The position numbers and the translations under genes were made by a program. Below are positions 43,656 to 52,195 of a stretch of DNA of 64,000 nt, piece after piece. The notes under the pieces were generated by a model, which was not told the origin of the DNA, did not search any database, and saw only the letters and a list, made by a program, of their open reading frames with translations. This DNA comes from Stutzerimonas frequens (GTDB taxonomy: Bacteria > Pseudomonadota > Gammaproteobacteria > Pseudomonadales > Pseudomonadaceae): the NCBI RefSeq assembly GCF_024448335.1, contig NZ_JAMOHM010000001.1:372001-436000 (forward strand). The letters run 5' to 3'. Positions within the stretch are counted from its first letter, which is position 1, and every line of letters starts with the position of its first letter.

Positions 43656-44512
43656 CCATCACGGCGCCCGTCATCCGCTACCACGGCGGCAAGTTTCGCC
43701 TGGCACCCTGGGTGATCGAGCACTTTCCGCCACACCTGGTATACGTCGAGCCTTTCGGCGGCGCCGCCGGCGTACTGATGCAGAAGCCGCGCAGTCATGG
43801 CGAGGTCTACAACGACCTCGACGGCGACATCGTCAACCTGTTCCGCGTACTGCAGAACAGCAGCATGCGCGAAGCGTTGACAGAGCTCCTGGTGCTGACG
43901 CCCTATGCTCGAGAAGAGTTCGAGCAGTCCTGGATCTTCACAGACGAGCCGGTAGAGCGCGCGCGACGCACCATCATCCGCGCCCAGATGGGCTTCGGCT
44001 CTGCCGGAGCCAGCAAGGGAACCACGGGCTTCCGCATCGACTGCTACCGCCAGTACGGCACCGCGCAGCAACTGTGGGCGCGCTACCCTGAACAGCTGGC
44101 CACCTTCGGCCAGCGCCTTGCAGGCGTGCTGATCGAGAACCGCCCGGCGATCGACATCATGCTCGCGCACGACTCACCGCAGGCGCTGCACTATGTAGAC
44201 CCGCCCTATATGCACGACACCCGCGTGCGGGGCGCGCAGAAGGGGCGTTACTACCGGCACGAACTGGACAACGGACAGCACGCCGAGCTGCTCGACATGC
44301 TGAGCACGCTGCAGGGCATGGTCGTGCTGAGCGGCTACCCCAGCGACCTATATGCCGAGCGCCTCGAGGGCTGGGCGATGAACACCACCTCGGCTCGCAT
44401 CAGTGCCGGCCGGGGCGGCGATACCCGCACCGAATGTCTGTGGCTGAACCCGGCTTGCATGAACGCGCTGCACTCAAGGGGGCTGCCGCTGGAGGAGGTG
44501 GCAAATGCCTGA
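43652..44512 (+). CDS. DNA adenine methylase (Dam/D12 class)
   Basis: 286 residues. VIRYHGGKFRLAPWVIEHFP and VEPFGGAAGVLMQKP form the SAM-binding region, and LHYVDPPYMHDTR contains the DPPY catalytic motif. D12-class enzymes methylate N6 of adenine, often at GATC. No restriction partner is near, so it probably protects phage DNA or affects host regulation. Confidence 0.88.
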   Translation: MTITAPVIRYHGGKFRLAPWVIEHFPPHLVYVEPFGGAAGVLMQKPRSHGEVYNDLDGDIVNLFRVLQNSSMREALTELLVLTPYAREEFEQSWIFTDEPVERARRTIIRAQMGFGSAGASKGTTGFRIDCYRQYGTAQQLWARYPEQLATFGQRLAGVLIENRPAIDIMLAHDSPQALHYVDPPYMHDTRVRGAQKGRYYRHELDNGQHAELLDMLSTLQGMVVLSGYPSDLYAERLEGWAMNTTSARISAGRGGDTRTECLWLNPACMNALHSRGLPLEEVANA

Positions 44513-44711
44513 GCAAGACAGCAGCCAGATCAGGCTGGAATGCGAGGCCAGAACTTGGCTTCGCAAGGGCTACACCACGGCAGAGCGCATCACCGAACTC
44601 ACCGCGCTGATCGCCAAACATCGAGGCGCCGCCGGCGCCGCAAAGCTGATCGAGGAGATGCGCCGGCAATGGGCTTGCCGTAGCGAGTGGCTGGGAGGGC
44701 GGCATGGCTAG
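44505..44711 (+). CDS. Unknown small phage protein
   Basis: 68 residues. QIRLECEARTWLRKGYTTAERITELTALIAKHRGAAGAAKLIEEM, a helical protein seen in many Pseudomonas prophages (recollection). Overlaps the methylase by eight bases. Confidence 0.6.
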   Translation: MPEQDSSQIRLECEARTWLRKGYTTAERITELTALIAKHRGAAGAAKLIEEMRRQWACRSEWLGGRHG

Positions 44712-44789
44712 CGGACCGAGGCGAGAAGGCCGGAGCCCCAATTCTCGGCGATGGCCACCGGCCAGCAGCAGTAAACTGGAGGCCCGCCC

Positions 44790-44999
44790 ATGAGCGAAGC
44801 CTCCAGCGTGTTGACCTTCGACGACCTCAAGCGCATCACCGGCTACGCCCGCCGGGCCGACGTGGAGCGGGCCCTGCACGAGCAGGGCATCCGCCTGTTC
44901 CGCGGCCGCACTGGGCCGTGGACCACCGTGGATCTGATCAACCAGGCCGGCGGGCTGAAAGCCGGCAACCAGGAGCAGTACGGCGTCGATATCCTATGA
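44790..44999 (+). CDS. DUF4224-type protein, candidate excisionase
   Basis: 69 residues. LTFDDLKRITGYARRADVERALHEQGIRLFRGRTGPW is the DUF4224 pattern, found directly before phage integrases. It overlaps the integrase gene by four bases (ATGA), so the two are made together. A winged-helix-like recombination directionality factor is the likely role. Confidence 0.8.
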   Translation: MSEASSVLTFDDLKRITGYARRADVERALHEQGIRLFRGRTGPWTTVDLINQAGGLKAGNQEQYGVDIL

Positions 45000-46138
45000 G
45001 GCGATCGAGGAAGCACAACCCCCACATCCCACCGCACATTGATCAGGCCGCTATCCCAGCGGCCGTTTTCTTTGATCACCGCGGCAAAGGCAGCTGGTAC
45101 ACCCTGCACCGCGACGAAGCCGGCCGGCAGCGCCGGCAGAACATCGCCAACAGCACAGCCACGCTCGGCGAGCTGCACCGCATCATGGAAGTGCGCAACG
45201 GCGTCGACCGGGAAAGCCTCAACTTCCTGTGCCGCGAGTACCACGACAGCGCCAAGTTCAAGCGGCTGGCTCCCAAGACCCAGGAGAGCTACAGCTGGTC
45301 GCGCGACGTCCTGGTCAACATCCCCACCAAGCTCGGCAAGCCCCTCGGCGAGCTGGCCGTGCGCAAGTTCACCCCTGCTCTGATCCAGCGGCTCATCGAT
45401 CGGATCGCCGACGAGGGCACGCCGTCGAAGGCGGCACACGCGCTGCGGTACCTGCGGCTGGTGATGCAGTGGGGCCGTAACCGCGGCTATCTGGACAGCA
45501 ACCCCGCCATGGGCATCGAGGCGCCGGTAGAGCGCAAGCAGCGCCGCCTGCCGTCGCTCGAAGTGATGCAACGCCTGATCGACCGCGCCCGCGAGCTGGG
45601 CCAGCTGAAACGCGGGCAGAAAGATGCGGTGCCGCCACACCTGAGCTACGTCATGGAGCTTGCCTACCTGTGCCGGCTGCGCGGCATCGAGGTCGTCACC
45701 CTCACCGACGCCAACGAGCTGCCCGAGGGCATCCTCACCAACCGGCGCAAGGGCAGCCGCGACAACGTGGTCACCTGGACGCCGCGCCTGCGCGCCGCCT
45801 GGGATGCCGCGAAGGCGCGACGCGCCCAGGTGTGGAAAGCCCGGGGCACAGCGGTGCCAGTCCTCCCGGAGAAGCGCTTCATCATCACCGCCGACCACGG
45901 CGGGCCGCTGGGCAAGTCCGGCCTGGACACCGCCTGGAACCGCTTCATGCGTAACGCGATCGCGGCCGGCGTCATCACGGCGGAGCAGCGCTTCGGCCTG
46001 CACGACCTCAAGCGCCGCGGCATCACCGACACCCCTGGTACCCGGGCCGACAAGCAGGAAGCCAGCGGCCACCGCGACGAGTCCATGCTCGACATCTACG
46101 ACCTGAGCGTCCCGAAGGTCGCCCCCTCCGCTCTCTGA
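44996..46138 (+). CDS. int: Prophage tyrosine integrase
   Basis: 380 residues from the ATG overlapping the DUF4224 gene; longer in-frame extensions cover other genes and are rejected. Catalytic residues: Arg about 229 (CRLRGIEVV), HDLKRRG, GHRDESM and Tyr about 368 (LDIYDL). The N-terminus should bind the arm sites near both att cores. It integrates the phage at the tRNA-Thr 3' end. Confidence 0.93.
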   Translation: MRRSRKHNPHIPPHIDQAAIPAAVFFDHRGKGSWYTLHRDEAGRQRRQNIANSTATLGELHRIMEVRNGVDRESLNFLCREYHDSAKFKRLAPKTQESYSWSRDVLVNIPTKLGKPLGELAVRKFTPALIQRLIDRIADEGTPSKAAHALRYLRLVMQWGRNRGYLDSNPAMGIEAPVERKQRRLPSLEVMQRLIDRARELGQLKRGQKDAVPPHLSYVMELAYLCRLRGIEVVTLTDANELPEGILTNRRKGSRDNVVTWTPRLRAAWDAAKARRAQVWKARGTAVPVLPEKRFIITADHGGPLGKSGLDTAWNRFMRNAIAAGVITAEQRFGLHDLKRRGITDTPGTRADKQEASGHRDESMLDIYDLSVPKVAPSAL

Positions 46139-46151
46139 TCCCACGAAACCT

Positions 46152-46214
46152 GCGTAACAAGCGCGCCGGGCTCCGCAAGGAATCCGGCCGCTAGCGCTGC
46201 GCTTACGTAACAAG
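46152..46214 (+). promoter_or_regulatory. Two arm-type sites of the prophage integrase (right side)
   Basis: GCGTAACAAG at 46152-46161 and ACGTAACAAG at 46205-46214, identical to the two copies at 13741 and 13753. They lie between the integrase stop and the att core. Confidence 0.6.
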
Positions 46215-46255
46215 CCCGCACCTAAGTGCCTGACCAGCAACCCGAAAAGGGTTTT

Positions 46256-46300
46256 CTTGTAATCAGTAGGTCCCGGGTTCGACTCCTGGTGCCGGCACCA
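46256..46300. repeat. Attachment core between prophage and second element
   Basis: Exact 45-bp copy of the tRNA-Thr 3' part. It is the right att of the prophage and the left att of the second element. Confidence 0.95.
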
Positions 46301-46308
46301 TCAAAACG

Positions 46309-46386
46309 TTTCATGCAGTGCCAAGCAGTGTCGTGAACACCCCAAAAAGCCCGCCTAGTGCGGGCTTTTTGTTTCATGCAGTGCCA
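46309..46386. repeat. 15-bp direct repeats around a terminator
   Basis: TTTCATGCAGTGCCA occurs at 46309-46323 and again at 46372-46386; AGTGCCA occurs once more just downstream. The terminator at 46344-46370 lies between them. They are near the left att of the second element and may be integrase or directionality-factor sites. Confidence 0.55.
46344..46370. terminator. Bidirectional rho-independent terminator
   Basis: AAAAAGCCCGC / GCGGGCTTTTT, perfect 11-bp stem with CTAGT loop. Isolates the second element's integrase from prophage transcription. Confidence 0.9.
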
Positions 46387-46411
46387 TCAAGTGCCATCCA
46401 AGCGCTTGCCA

Positions 46412-46462
46412 TTTGAGTACCCACACAAGTACCTTTGATTGGTTCAATAATCTTTGGGTACT
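46412..46462. promoter_or_regulatory. Arm-type sites of the second integrase (left side)
   Basis: TTTGAGTACCC at 46412-46422, a CAAGTACC about 15 bases later, and the inverse GGGTACTCG just before the integrase start. The same 11-mer recurs at 60117-60127 close to the right att, with ATGAGTACC beside it. Being present at both ends of the element and not elsewhere that I noticed, they are likely integrase arms or operators. Confidence 0.6.
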
Positions 46463-46468
46463 CGACTG

Positions 46469-47686
46469 ATGCCACTGACCGTCCTGCAGGTGAAGAACGC
46501 CGCGCCACGCGACAAGGATTACGGCCTTGCCGATGGAGGCGGATTATTTCTGTGGATTCGTGCCGCTGGAGGAAAATCCTGGCGATTCCGCTTCCGCCTG
46601 GACGGTAAGCAGTCCCACATTTCCCTGGGCACCTTCGACAAGGTGACACTGGCACAAGCCCGCCAGCTGGCCTCTGAGGCACGCCAACTCGTAGCACAAG
46701 GCAAACATCCAGGGCTTGAACGTGAGACCAAGAGAGCGCAGGCGGCAATAGCCCGAGCTAATACCTTCAAGGCACTGGCGCTGGAATGGCATCAGCACAA
46801 AGCACCTCGATGGTCGGCGGGATACTCCAGCGACGTTTTGGAAGCCTTCGAGCGTGACATCTTCCCCCAAGTGGGAAGCCTGCCCCTCGCCACCATCAAG
46901 CCAATGCAATGGCTGCAAGTCTTCCGCAGGATCGAGGCACGGGGAGCGCTTGAGGTCCTACGCAAGACGCGCCAGCGCTGCCAAGAGGTGTACCGATATG
47001 CAATCGCTACTGGCCGAGCTGAGTACAACCCAATAGCGGATATTGGTGGCGCATTACAGACGCCTACCTCAAAACACTATCCCTTCTTGCCCATTACAGA
47101 GCTTCCGGAGCTGTTGCGCTCCATCCAGGCCTGCCCAGGTAACGACACCGTCAAGGTTGCCACTCGCCTTTTGATTCTTACGGGGGTACGAACGGCTGAA
47201 CTGAGGGGGGCTCCTTGGTCGGAGTTTGACCTCGATAAAGCGCTCTGGCTGATTCCCGCTGAGCGCATGAAGATGCGCCGCGCTCACCTGATCCCACTCT
47301 CCAAGCAGGCGGTGGCAGCACTGCGTGAGCTGGAAAGCATCACTGGTGGCTACACGCTCGCGTTTCCTGGCCGTATCGATCCAGCAAAGCCAATGAGCGA
47401 GGCCGCCATCAACCAACTACTGAAGCGCTCTGGCTACGACGGGCGCGCCACAGGTCATGGATTCCGTCACACGATGTCCACCACTCTGCACGAGCAGGGC
47501 TATCCCAGCGAGTGGGTAGAAACCCAGTTGGCGCATGTGGACAAGAACAGTATTCGCGGCACCTACAATCATGCCCAGTATCTGGAGGGACGGCGAGAAA
47601 TGCTTCAGTGGTATGCCGATCATTTGGATGCTTTGCCTTGCAACAGCACCGTATTTTCCGCCGACAGACGGGAGCACGCTGTATGA
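46469..47686 (+). CDS. int: P4-type tyrosine integrase of the second element
   Basis: 405 residues from ATG 46469. N-terminal DUF4102 arm-binding domain (LTVLQVKNAAPRDKDYGLADGGGLFL; WRFRFRLDGKQSHISLGTF). Catalytic Arg in LTGVRTAELRG, HGFRHTMS, LAHVDKNSIRGTYNH and the nucleophile in the YNHAQYLEGRREML region. Next to its att site, as usual for P4-type islands. Its stop overlaps the next gene (ATGA). Confidence 0.93.
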   Translation: MPLTVLQVKNAAPRDKDYGLADGGGLFLWIRAAGGKSWRFRFRLDGKQSHISLGTFDKVTLAQARQLASEARQLVAQGKHPGLERETKRAQAAIARANTFKALALEWHQHKAPRWSAGYSSDVLEAFERDIFPQVGSLPLATIKPMQWLQVFRRIEARGALEVLRKTRQRCQEVYRYAIATGRAEYNPIADIGGALQTPTSKHYPFLPITELPELLRSIQACPGNDTVKVATRLLILTGVRTAELRGAPWSEFDLDKALWLIPAERMKMRRAHLIPLSKQAVAALRELESITGGYTLAFPGRIDPAKPMSEAAINQLLKRSGYDGRATGHGFRHTMSTTLHEQGYPSEWVETQLAHVDKNSIRGTYNHAQYLEGRREMLQWYADHLDALPCNSTVFSADRREHAV

Positions 47687-48426
47687 ATGATGATGTAATT
47701 CGTATATCTGATCTGGTGAAGGAGTGCGCTGGTTACTACGAAATAGATGATCAGGAAGCTGCACACATTCTGCATGAGCTGTTTAATGAATTATTCTTAG
47801 AGTACAGCGTGCGCCAGGGGAAAGTTGCTCTTCCCAGCAATATATTTTGGGTCGGTCGACCTGACGGACCACAACGATCAATCAGGACTTACAAGCTTTT
47901 TTTTGAAGGGCTATTAGAATATTTAAACCTTTTCAGCGACCCGCTATCCAACCATGACAATTATTCAATTCGCTCATATTGCGAAAGCGATTCCACAGGC
48001 AAAAACATCCCGATAAATTTTATATACTTATCTAGAATCGCTCTTGGCAATTGGATCTTGGATGCAGGTACTCAACCCCCACCCTATATATTGAGCGGGG
48101 GCACAAGCAAACGAGCCAGCAAGAAAAACAAAGAACCGACACTTAAAGAGAATGAGCTAGCAACCGTTAGCAGAATCACAAATGGATTACTTGATTTGAT
48201 TAAAGCGGTTGATAAGGCTCACTCAGAGGCACCACTCACGAAACAAGACAAAGACCGTCTCCGAGACATCAAACGCGGTGTCGCTCTCCTCAACAATCCG
48301 CCGCGAATTAATTTTGATCGGTACAACCACATTATTTTGCTAGCAAAGGATGCTGGCGTCGAAATGCGCTGCGACCCTAAAACGCTGAGAAGATATATGC
48401 GCCCCAAATCCAATGATAACGATTGA
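47683..48426 (+). CDS. Unknown protein coupled to the integrase
   Basis: 247 residues; ATGA overlap with int. Less GC-rich than the neighbourhood. N-terminal part: IRISDLVKECAGYYEIDDQEAAHILHELFNELF. The C-terminal part is basic and helical (SRITNGLLDLIKAVDKAHSE, ending LRRYMRPKSNDND). No recognised domain or membrane segment. Coupling to int suggests a role in element control or excision, or cargo. I cannot assign a function. Confidence 0.6.
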   Translation: MNDDVIRISDLVKECAGYYEIDDQEAAHILHELFNELFLEYSVRQGKVALPSNIFWVGRPDGPQRSIRTYKLFFEGLLEYLNLFSDPLSNHDNYSIRSYCESDSTGKNIPINFIYLSRIALGNWILDAGTQPPPYILSGGTSKRASKKNKEPTLKENELATVSRITNGLLDLIKAVDKAHSEAPLTKQDKDRLRDIKRGVALLNNPPRINFDRYNHIILLAKDAGVEMRCDPKTLRRYMRPKSNDND

Positions 48427-48443
48427 AATCTCATAGCAAAAAA

Positions 48444-48480
48444 CTCGGGAAAACCCATGAGAATTCGGGAATTCCCATGA
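48444..48480. promoter_or_regulatory. Tandem operator-like repeats before alpA
   Basis: CTCGGGAAAACCCATGA and TTCGGGAATTCCCATGA, 20 bases apart start to start (two helical turns). The second contains the perfect dyad GGGAATTCCC. They stand 65 bases before the AlpA-like gene and could bind that regulator or another. Confidence 0.55.
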
Positions 48481-48544
48481 CTCCTCGCTTGAGGTGTCAT
48501 TGAATCCCTAGCCATCTAATCCGGTCCCAAGGAGCGCCGTCCAG

Positions 48545-48748
48545 ATGGCTAGTCAACCTGTCTCCCCCCTGCTGCTTCGCCTTCCCAGTGTCTGTGCACT
48601 GGTGGGGCTGAGCAAATCTCAAATCTATCGAATGATTCGGGCGGGCGAGTTCCCTACGGGTATTTCGCTCGGCGCGAACTCTGTGGCATGGCCTGCCGAG
48701 CAGGTGCATGCCTGGGTAGCAGAAAAAATCAGCGCATCCGTTCGTTAA
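48545..48748 (+). CDS. AlpA-family regulator
   Basis: 67 residues. LLRLPSVCALVGLSKSQIYRMIRAGEFPTGISLGANSVAWPAEQVHAWV is a typical AlpA/MerR-like winged HTH. In P4-type islands such proteins activate excision. Directly followed by the replication initiator. Confidence 0.88.
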   Translation: MASQPVSPLLLRLPSVCALVGLSKSQIYRMIRAGEFPTGISLGANSVAWPAEQVHAWVAEKISASVR

Positions 48749-48750
48749 CG

Positions 48751-49629
48751 ATGCCTGCAAATATGCCACTCCCTAGTCGCATTTTTGACAGACTAGAAGA
48801 AAACCAAAAGCGCTCTCGCACTAAATCACAAGAGATTGAGGTCGAGAATTTTCGTAGCTTACTGCCGAACTGGCCAGACTCAGTTCGGCGCACCCCGAAC
48901 GTTGCTCTTCGTTCAGCACTGTTTGGAGCAGTCAGTAAGGGATACCGCCCATACTTTGAACGAGTAAAGATTAACGCTCTCGGCGGAATCAGCATAATTT
49001 ATACTGGAGCCCTACTTGATCAGGGTGATTTGGATGTCTGGGAAACTGTACTGCACTTGGCTCGAACGCAAGAACTAGGATCAGAGTGTCGGGTAACCGC
49101 CTACCGACTGTTAAAAGAACTTGGCAAAACCGATACAGGAAAGAACCGAGCGATCTTAGATCGGCACCTCAGCAGGATGAGCGCGACCGCCTTACAAGTT
49201 CGAGTAGGCGAGCATTCGTATGAGGGCAGCCTGATTCACGAGGTCTACCGTGATCATGAGACGCGGACTTATGTCATTCGATTGAACCCCAATCTCCGCG
49301 TCCTGTTTCTTGCTGACCAGTTCACTGATGTAGATTGGGCTGTCCGGCAAGAGCTGCATGGACGACCGCTTGCGCAATGGCTGCATGGCTTCTATGCGTC
49401 GCACGCAAGACCATACGATATGAGGATCGAAACTTTACATCGGCTATGTGGAAGCCGAGCAACCTCCTTATCTGACTTCAAAAAAGACTTGCGCCGGGCA
49501 CTGGACTCTGTGGAAGAAGCACGCGACGCAGCAGGGCAGCCTTTTAGCTATTCAATAGAGGGGAGCCTGGTACGAGTCAAAACCACTCCTAGCCCATCTC
49601 AGCGGCGGCACCTGACCAGTAAGCGCTGA
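48751..49629 (+). CDS. trfA: TrfA-like plasmid replication initiator
   Basis: 292 residues from ATG 48751; ATG 48763 is an alternative. WPDSVRRTPNVALRSALFGAVSKG, ALLDQGDLDVWETVLHLAR and YRLLKELGKTD match TrfA-type initiators of IncP-like plasmids. The C-terminal winged-helix part follows (LHRLCGSRATSLSDFKKDLRRAL). Five iterons start at the stop codon, so the initiator and origin form a complete replicon. Confidence 0.85.
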   Translation: MPANMPLPSRIFDRLEENQKRSRTKSQEIEVENFRSLLPNWPDSVRRTPNVALRSALFGAVSKGYRPYFERVKINALGGISIIYTGALLDQGDLDVWETVLHLARTQELGSECRVTAYRLLKELGKTDTGKNRAILDRHLSRMSATALQVRVGEHSYEGSLIHEVYRDHETRTYVIRLNPNLRVLFLADQFTDVDWAVRQELHGRPLAQWLHGFYASHARPYDMRIETLHRLCGSRATSLSDFKKDLRRALDSVEEARDAAGQPFSYSIEGSLVRVKTTPSPSQRRHLTSKR

Positions 49630-49729
49630 TACCGTTCCAGCCCCCCCGTGATGCCGTTCTAGCCCCCCCGACTACCGTTCCAGCACTCCGGAGATACCGT
49701 TCCAGCACCCCTGTAGATACCGTTCCTGC
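49630..49729 (+). repeat. Five iterons, probable origin of replication (oriV)
   Basis: TACCGTTCCAGC at 49630, 49673 and 49695, with one- or two-base variants at 49652 (TGCCGTTCTAGC) and 49718 (TACCGTTCCTGC). Spacing is 22, 21, 22 and 23 bases, two turns of DNA, all in one orientation. Located immediately after the initiator gene. An AT-richer stretch (about 49800-49840, with TTTTTAATCATATTTAAT) follows and could be the unwinding region. Confidence 0.85.
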
Positions 49730-49884
49730 ACTCCAAACATGAGGCATTGATATCGGCCTGCAGCCCAGAAGGAATCTGCTGTGCAGGGATTTTTGCTAGA
49801 GCCAGTAATCTGTTTTTAATCATATTTAATCGCTAGCCGTCTGGCTGCGAACATCTAGCGGCTTTAGTCGCATGCTGATCGGGT

Positions 49885-50397
49885 CTAATTCACTGCGGTG
49901 GTGCGTTCTGCCCGGAGGGCATGTCTCACCGCTACAGCTGTTTCATCGGTGCCGACCGCCCAAGATTCCATCAATACGTTTAGCTGATCGATCCTGCTCT
50001 GCATGGACTTGCTGCGCGCTTGGGCTCTAGACACAGCGCTCAGAGCCTCATCACGATCCTGATCAGCAATGGAGAGAATTCCCCGGAGATTGTCCATCTC
50101 GTAGCGATGGTTTCTTTCTGTCGCGGCCAGCTTCTCTAGATGTTGTTGTTCGATTACCTCTGCCTCATCACGGTGCTCCCGAATCAGGGCCTTTTGTCGA
50201 GCCACACTGGCCTCCAGCGTGGCCTCGATCCGCGATCTCGCTTTTTTCCCTTCGATAAGCAGTAGCACCAGTAAAGCATTCGCTATCAGGAGCGCGCCGA
50301 TCACGAACAGCAAGCAACTGCTGATCCAGCTGGGGTCAGTGTTCGGATTCAAAATAAGCGCACCTCGACATCCTAAGTTTGAAAAACCAATTTCCAA
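49885..50397 (-). CDS. Membrane-anchored coiled-coil protein
   Basis: 170 residues. One hydrophobic segment (SSCLLFVIGALLIANALLVLLLI, about 29-51), then a long charged coiled coil (about 52-150). Architecture resembles anchoring or partition accessory proteins but I recognise no family. Just 12 bases downstream of the recombinase gene on the same strand. Confidence 0.65.
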   Translation of the reverse strand: MEIGFSNLGCRGALILNPNTDPSWISSCLLFVIGALLIANALLVLLLIEGKKARSRIEATLEASVARQKALIREHRDEAEVIEQQHLEKLAATERNHRYEMDNLRGILSIADQDRDEALSAVSRAQARSKSMQSRIDQLNVLMESWAVGTDETAVAVRHALRAERTTAVN

Positions 50398-50409
50398 GGG
50401 AAGCCATCC

Positions 50410-51333
50410 TCATCGCCCAAGGTAATGCGTGGACACGTCCTCACGGGAATGCCCCAGCTCTTCGACAACGGCTAGGCGTGCAAAGCGATCCAGCTCCCAG
50501 TTCTGGGCTCTGAGATTCCCTCCCTCAACAGGGGAGCGACTACCCGAATAGTGGGCATAGCGCTCGTTGGCGAACGCATGACGCAGACCATGTGAAGTCA
50601 CGCCAAGCTGAGCTTTGGTCAGCCCTGCCTTGGCAACAATTCGGCTGTAGTGTCCAAGCGCCTGTTTCAACGACTTGCTTGGATCGGCCGTGCTTGCCGT
50701 ACGGCGATCAGCAAAGGTTTTAGCTCGGTCAATCAGCTCTCGTCGTTCTGGTGTATCAATCGGCACCGTACGATCCCTGCCGCCTTTTGTGCCGATGCTG
50801 ACGGCCAGATAGCTGCCCTTGTCCGCCAGATGAGGGCGCAGCATGACCGACTCCTTGACCCGGAGACCAAACCGAAGCTGCAGCTCCACCTGGAGCGCGA
50901 CACGTTCATCCAGGGAGCGTAGGTCATCGAGCTTTTTCGTAACGCTCACGCCGTTTGCCTCCCAACCCTTGTCCTGGGTGTTAATCGACGTTCTGGCGGC
51001 CTCATGATTCGGGAAATAGCGCTCAGCGCTCTCGACCATGCCCTCCTTGCCAATCCAGGAGGCAAATGTCCTCAGGGTGGAAAGGCGATTCTGCAGAGTC
51101 GAGGAGGAAAGCCCCTTGCTCAGCCAGTGCTTGGTCAGTGCTTCTACATGGCGGCCTTTGAGCTGCCTGACATCGCCCAGCTTGTAGCCCATCTCTCTCA
51201 GGTCTGTGAACGCCTGGTAGAGGACGGTTGCGCGCTTGTGCTGCGTCTCGTGACTGGCGACTGTCCCATCTGATGCCTTGATACCGTTGTGCTCCTTGAG
51301 CACAGATGCCAGTGAAGATTTCCAGCCGGCCAT
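50410..51333 (-). CDS. Second tyrosine recombinase (integrase-domain protein)
   Basis: 307 residues. N-terminal core-binding domain (TVLYQAFTDLREMGYKLGDVRQLKGRHVEAL). The catalytic domain has RFGLRVKESVML, HGLRHAFANERYAH and LGHSREDVSTHYLGR, the last containing the Tyr near the C-terminus. It resembles the integrase domain proteins of plasmids and ICEs rather than att-site integrases. It may resolve dimers of the replicating form or be left from another element. Confidence 0.85.
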   Translation of the reverse strand: MAGWKSSLASVLKEHNGIKASDGTVASHETQHKRATVLYQAFTDLREMGYKLGDVRQLKGRHVEALTKHWLSKGLSSSTLQNRLSTLRTFASWIGKEGMVESAERYFPNHEAARTSINTQDKGWEANGVSVTKKLDDLRSLDERVALQVELQLRFGLRVKESVMLRPHLADKGSYLAVSIGTKGGRDRTVPIDTPERRELIDRAKTFADRRTASTADPSKSLKQALGHYSRIVAKAGLTKAQLGVTSHGLRHAFANERYAHYSGSRSPVEGGNLRAQNWELDRFARLAVVEELGHSREDVSTHYLGR

Positions 51334-52139
51334 AACTGCTCCTGGTGTCTCTGATTTGGGGGAAGTGCGCGTATGGAGATACGTGAAAGCGAACTTGCTG
51401 CCTTGAGCACCATTTCTGGCACACAGGACACCCCTAGAGGGCGGACAACCCGATCTGGGTTCCGGCCAGCCTGCTGGGCTGGTTTTGCATCGTTGATAAG
51501 GACTTGCGGTCTGGCTAACCCTGTCGCGTCATCATCGAGCCGCGAGCAATGCTCAAGCGTGCAGCGATGAAGAACGCGTCGAGGCTCCAATAACGCAAGC
51601 TCGCACCTCGATGCGGCTACTACGGTTTCGCAACGTGCGCTCCAGGACTCCAATCCTCCTGGCCGTTACGTGGTATGTGCCAGTGAGGCGAGTGCGGTTT
51701 GCACCCACGACCACTGTCTGCCCCCGCTGGCAGGCCACACCCTTGGGCGGGAAGCGCTAAGCGCTCCGTGTGGATCATCATCACTACATCCCGCTCGATC
51801 CGAGATCCCAAGCCGAGCGTTTGAACCACCTCCATCGTTGATTGGAACCTATCCATCCAACGACCCAGGGGCGTTGGAACGGACGCCCTTGGTCTGTTGT
51901 TGCAGGCCAGGCTGATGACAGCCTCAACCCACGTTGACCCTTTCGCGTCTGCGATGACGCAGATAGCTAGAGGGCGGTTGCTCCAGAGAAACGAACAACC
52001 CTTAGCACGAGACTCGGTTCTAGCGAGTTTCGCCCTGCCGGGCTCATCAGTCGTGCGCGAAAAATTTCCTTCACCTGCAGCGATCATTTTTCGAGAAGCC
52101 GCGAGCCCCGTTCAACCGAACCTGATGCAGTTGCTGCGG
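51334..52139. other. Gene-free stretch between recombinase and transfer-like genes
   Basis: About 800 bases. The open frames here have poor codon character and no recognisable family, so I see no gene. An 11-base CTAGAGGGCGG is repeated at about 51434 and 51969, and a small hairpin CCAGCC/GGCTGG lies near 51463. It may hold promoters, an origin of transfer or decayed genes. Confidence 0.5.
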
Positions 52140-52181
52140 CCCACTCTCTTTTCTGGCCTTCGGCTCAGAAAAGAGAGTGGG
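52140..52181. repeat. Strong hairpin, possible oriT or attenuator
   Basis: Arms CCCACTCTCTTTTCTG and CAGAAAAGAGAGTGGG pair perfectly over 16 bp. Inside, GCC-TTC-GGC can pair after a one-base bulge. No T-run follows, so it is not a standard terminator. Confidence 0.75.
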
Positions 52182-52195
52182 CGTCACGACCACCC

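Larger units (their letters stand above)
13692..46300. mobile_element. Complete P2/phiCTX-type prophage integrated in tRNA-Thr
   Basis: The segment is bounded by 45-bp direct repeats (13647-13691 and 46256-46300) of the tRNA 3' end. It carries an essentially full P2 morphogenesis set in P2 order: Q, P, O, N, M, L, X, lysis genes, R, S, V, W, J, I, H, FI, FII, E/E', T, U and D. Integrase is next to the right att and the cos-like site next to the left att, an arrangement I recall from Pseudomonas phage phiCTX. The early region differs from P2: CI/BcepMu-gp16-like/YmfL-like regulators, a P4-alpha-like primase-helicase and an adenine methylase. No frameshift or IS is visible, so it may be inducible. 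Confidence 0.93.

Noticed and set aside
43652..44512. Adenine methylase considered as half of a restriction-modification system
   Set aside because: No restriction gene lies beside it; the hsdR at 60.4 kb is a type I enzyme outside the prophage.
44704..44793. 29-codon frame between two small phage genes
   Set aside because: Composition is simply basic/serine-rich and it probably only fills the gap before the DUF4224 gene; no independent support.
44687..44995. Long N-terminal extension of the prophage integrase
   Set aside because: It would overlap the DUF4224 gene in another frame, and integrase homology begins only after the ATG at 44996.
49630..49729. Iteron array considered as a CRISPR array
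   Set aside because: Units are 12 bases with about 10-base gaps and no unique spacers of normal length; they follow a replication initiator.
51620..52087. 155-codon minus-strand frame, and 109-codon plus-strand frame at 51897-52226
   Set aside because: Both have poor protein character and no ribosome site; the plus-strand one runs into the strong hairpins.
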